A DNA stretch of 5,317 bases from Spirochaetales bacterium (GTDB taxonomy: Bacteria; Spirochaetota; Spirochaetia; Sphaerochaetales; Sphaerochaetaceae). The notes beneath the pieces are model-generated. The model was not told the DNA's origin and did not search any database. It was given only the letters and a program-made list of their open reading frames with translations. The position numbers and the translations under genes were made by a program. Of this stretch, positions 4,175 through 5,317 are shown piece by piece (position 1 is the stretch's first letter; every line of letters starts with the position of its first letter). The stretch covers positions 1 to 5,317 of the forward strand of contig JALFCJ010000269.1 of the NCBI GenBank assembly GCA_022771185.1, in the 5' to 3' direction.

Positions 4175-5317
4175 ATGATAGATCCAATAATCCTTAAAGG
4201 CTTCAGAGACAGTATGCCTAAAGAGGAAATGCCAAAAAGAAAGATAACAGAGACATTGGAAAAAGGTTTCCAGTCCTATGGTTTTGTTCCAATCGACACT
4301 CCTGTTCTGGAGTATTCCTCCGTACTGTTGGGAAAAGGTGGCGGAGAGACAGACAAGCAAGTCTTCCGTTTTGAAGACAACGGCGGAAGAGAAGTTGCAA
4401 TGCGCTTCGACCTTACAGTGCCGTTTGCCCGTTTCATGGCAGCCCACTCATCAGAGTTGGCCCTCCCATTCAAGCGTTATCATATAAATAAAGTATGGAG
4501 AGGTGAAAAGCCTCAGAAAGGAAGATACAGAGAGTTTATTCAGTGTGACTTCGACATTGTAGGTGTAGACAACACCCAGGCAGACTATGAAATCTTGTCT
4601 ATGATGCACCACTCTTTCCACCTTCTTGGTATTGAAAGATACTCTTTTCATATCTCACATAGAGGTATGTTCAATACATTCTTGGAGAAGTTGGGAGTAA
4701 TGGAGCACTCTACAGATATTCTCAGGGCTGTAGACAAGCTGATGAAGATCGGACGAGACGAAGTAAAGAATATTCTTGTAGACATAATCCACGACGAGGG
4801 AAAAGCCGAAGAAATTCTATCTTACATTACTCCGGACGAAAACGCCGGTTTCTTGGAAAGACTTGAAAAGCTGGAGACTCTCTGCGGCGGGGTATGTCCA
4901 GGGTCTGTAAGACTAAGAGAAATCTATAGTCTCCTGGAAGCCACAGGGATATCTGACGCATTTATCCTGGATCCTTCCATCACACGTGGTCTCGACTACT
5001 ACACAGGAATTGTCTATGAAACATTCCTTACAGATCTCCCTACGCTGGGTTCAGTCTGCTCAGGAGGAAGATACAACAATCTTGCTTCACTCTACACAAA
5101 GGAGAACCTACCGGGAGTAGGATCTTCAATAGGCCTGGATAGACTTGTAGCAGGACTGGAGGAGCTGAAGAGCCCACTCTTAGCAAACAACTCCAGTGCA
5201 GACGTAATGATCATCTATAAGCCGGAAGAAATCGAGAAGGCAGAAAAGGCTGCACGAGTATTGAGAGACAAGGGAATAAGGACAGACGTTTACCTCTCTC
5301 CAGAGCATAAGAGCAAG
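4175..5317 (+). CDS. hisS: Histidyl-tRNA synthetase (3' end outside window)
   Basis: The frame is open from ATG 4175 to the window end (381 codons, about 85-90% of a usual HisS). AGGAG at 4165-4169, 5 bases upstream, supports the start. The enzyme charges tRNA-His with histidine using ATP in the cytoplasm. Class II motifs are in order: motif 1 near YGFVPIDTP (35-43), motif 2 across RFDLTVPFAR (77-86) and KVWRGEKPQKGRYREFIQCDFDIVG (106-130), the histidine-A motif RGLDYYTG (271-278) with catalytic Arg271, the histidine-B motif SGGRYNNL (296-303), and motif 3, GVGSSIGLDRL (314-324). The anticodon-binding domain begins near 343 and is cut off. FIQCDFDIVG and YYTGIVYE are the forms seen in eukaryotic HisRS rather than E. 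coli HisS, as known for some bacterial lineages including, from memory, spirochaetes. Asn301 replaces the usual Asp of GGRYD. It is divergent from pcnB. Confidence 0.97.
   Translation, partial: MIDPIILKGFRDSMPKEEMPKRKITETLEKGFQSYGFVPIDTPVLEYSSVLLGKGGGETDKQVFRFEDNGGREVAMRFDLTVPFARFMAAHSSELALPFKRYHINKVWRGEKPQKGRYREFIQCDFDIVGVDNTQADYEILSMMHHSFHLLGIERYSFHISHRGMFNTFLEKLGVMEHSTDILRAVDKLMKIGRDEVKNILVDIIHDEGKAEEILSYITPDENAGFLERLEKLETLCGGVCPGSVRLREIYSLLEATGISDAFILDPSITRGLDYYTGIVYETFLTDLPTLGSVCSGGRYNNLASLYTKENLPGVGSSIGLDRLVAGLEELKSPLLANNSSADVMIIYKPEEIEKAEKAARVLRDKGIRTDVYLSPEHKSK

Noticed and set aside
4163..4651. Minus-strand ORFs (60-94 codons) opposite hisS
   Set aside because: HisS motifs are continuous on the plus strand and the minus-strand peptides look random.
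1..5317. Mobile element, defence island or CRISPR in the window
   Set aside because: All genes are housekeeping or conserved types with coherent spacing. No transposase or integrase, terminal repeats, spaced direct repeats or toxin-antitoxin pair is seen on either strand.

Overview
The window carries the end of one gene, four further genes (one of them cut by the right edge) and several probable control elements. Nothing in it looks mobile: there are no insertion-sequence ends, CRISPR repeats, tRNA or rRNA. The HisS and PcnB sequences resemble, from memory, those of spirochaetes (Treponema/Sphaerochaeta relatives). HisS is the eukaryote-like type with 'QCDFDI' and 'RGLDYYTG' blocks. PcnB has an N-terminal extension ending in an 'IDKDAL'-type segment. 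Base composition is moderate and AGA/AGG arginine codons are common. The spirochaete assignment is an inference that a protein search could overturn.

Left part (1-1904): magnesium transport. The last 80 codons of one MgtE-family transporter (1-243) are followed, on the same strand, by a complete second MgtE (460-1863). The 216 bases between them are the most unusual non-coding stretch here. They hold a perfect 16-base palindrome (294-309), a short ORF with a good ribosome-binding site (328-417), a strong hairpin (385-413), and a hairpin that pairs with the mgtE ribosome-binding site (428-452). An upstream segment (360-365) could compete for that last hairpin. Together this looks like a translational switch or leader-peptide control of the second mgtE. 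It does not match the M-box magnesium riboswitch as I remember it. A terminator (1867-1904) closes the unit.

Middle part (1905-2831): a 284-residue cytoplasmic protein with an N-terminal Walker A P-loop and a C-terminal region resembling the Asp23/Gls24 alkaline-shock fold. Its function is unknown. Its only usable start codon sits directly against a Shine-Dalgarno-like AAGGG, so it may be made from a leaderless message. It converges on pcnB with 11 bases between stop codons and a shared hairpin terminator.

Right part (2843-5317): pcnB, a poly(A) polymerase/tRNA nucleotidyltransferase-family enzyme on the minus strand, and hisS, histidyl-tRNA synthetase on the plus strand and cut at the window end. 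They are divergent from a 126-base intergenic region with a reasonable hisS promoter. Both act in RNA metabolism. No functional link to the magnesium genes is evident beyond the general magnesium dependence of such enzymes.
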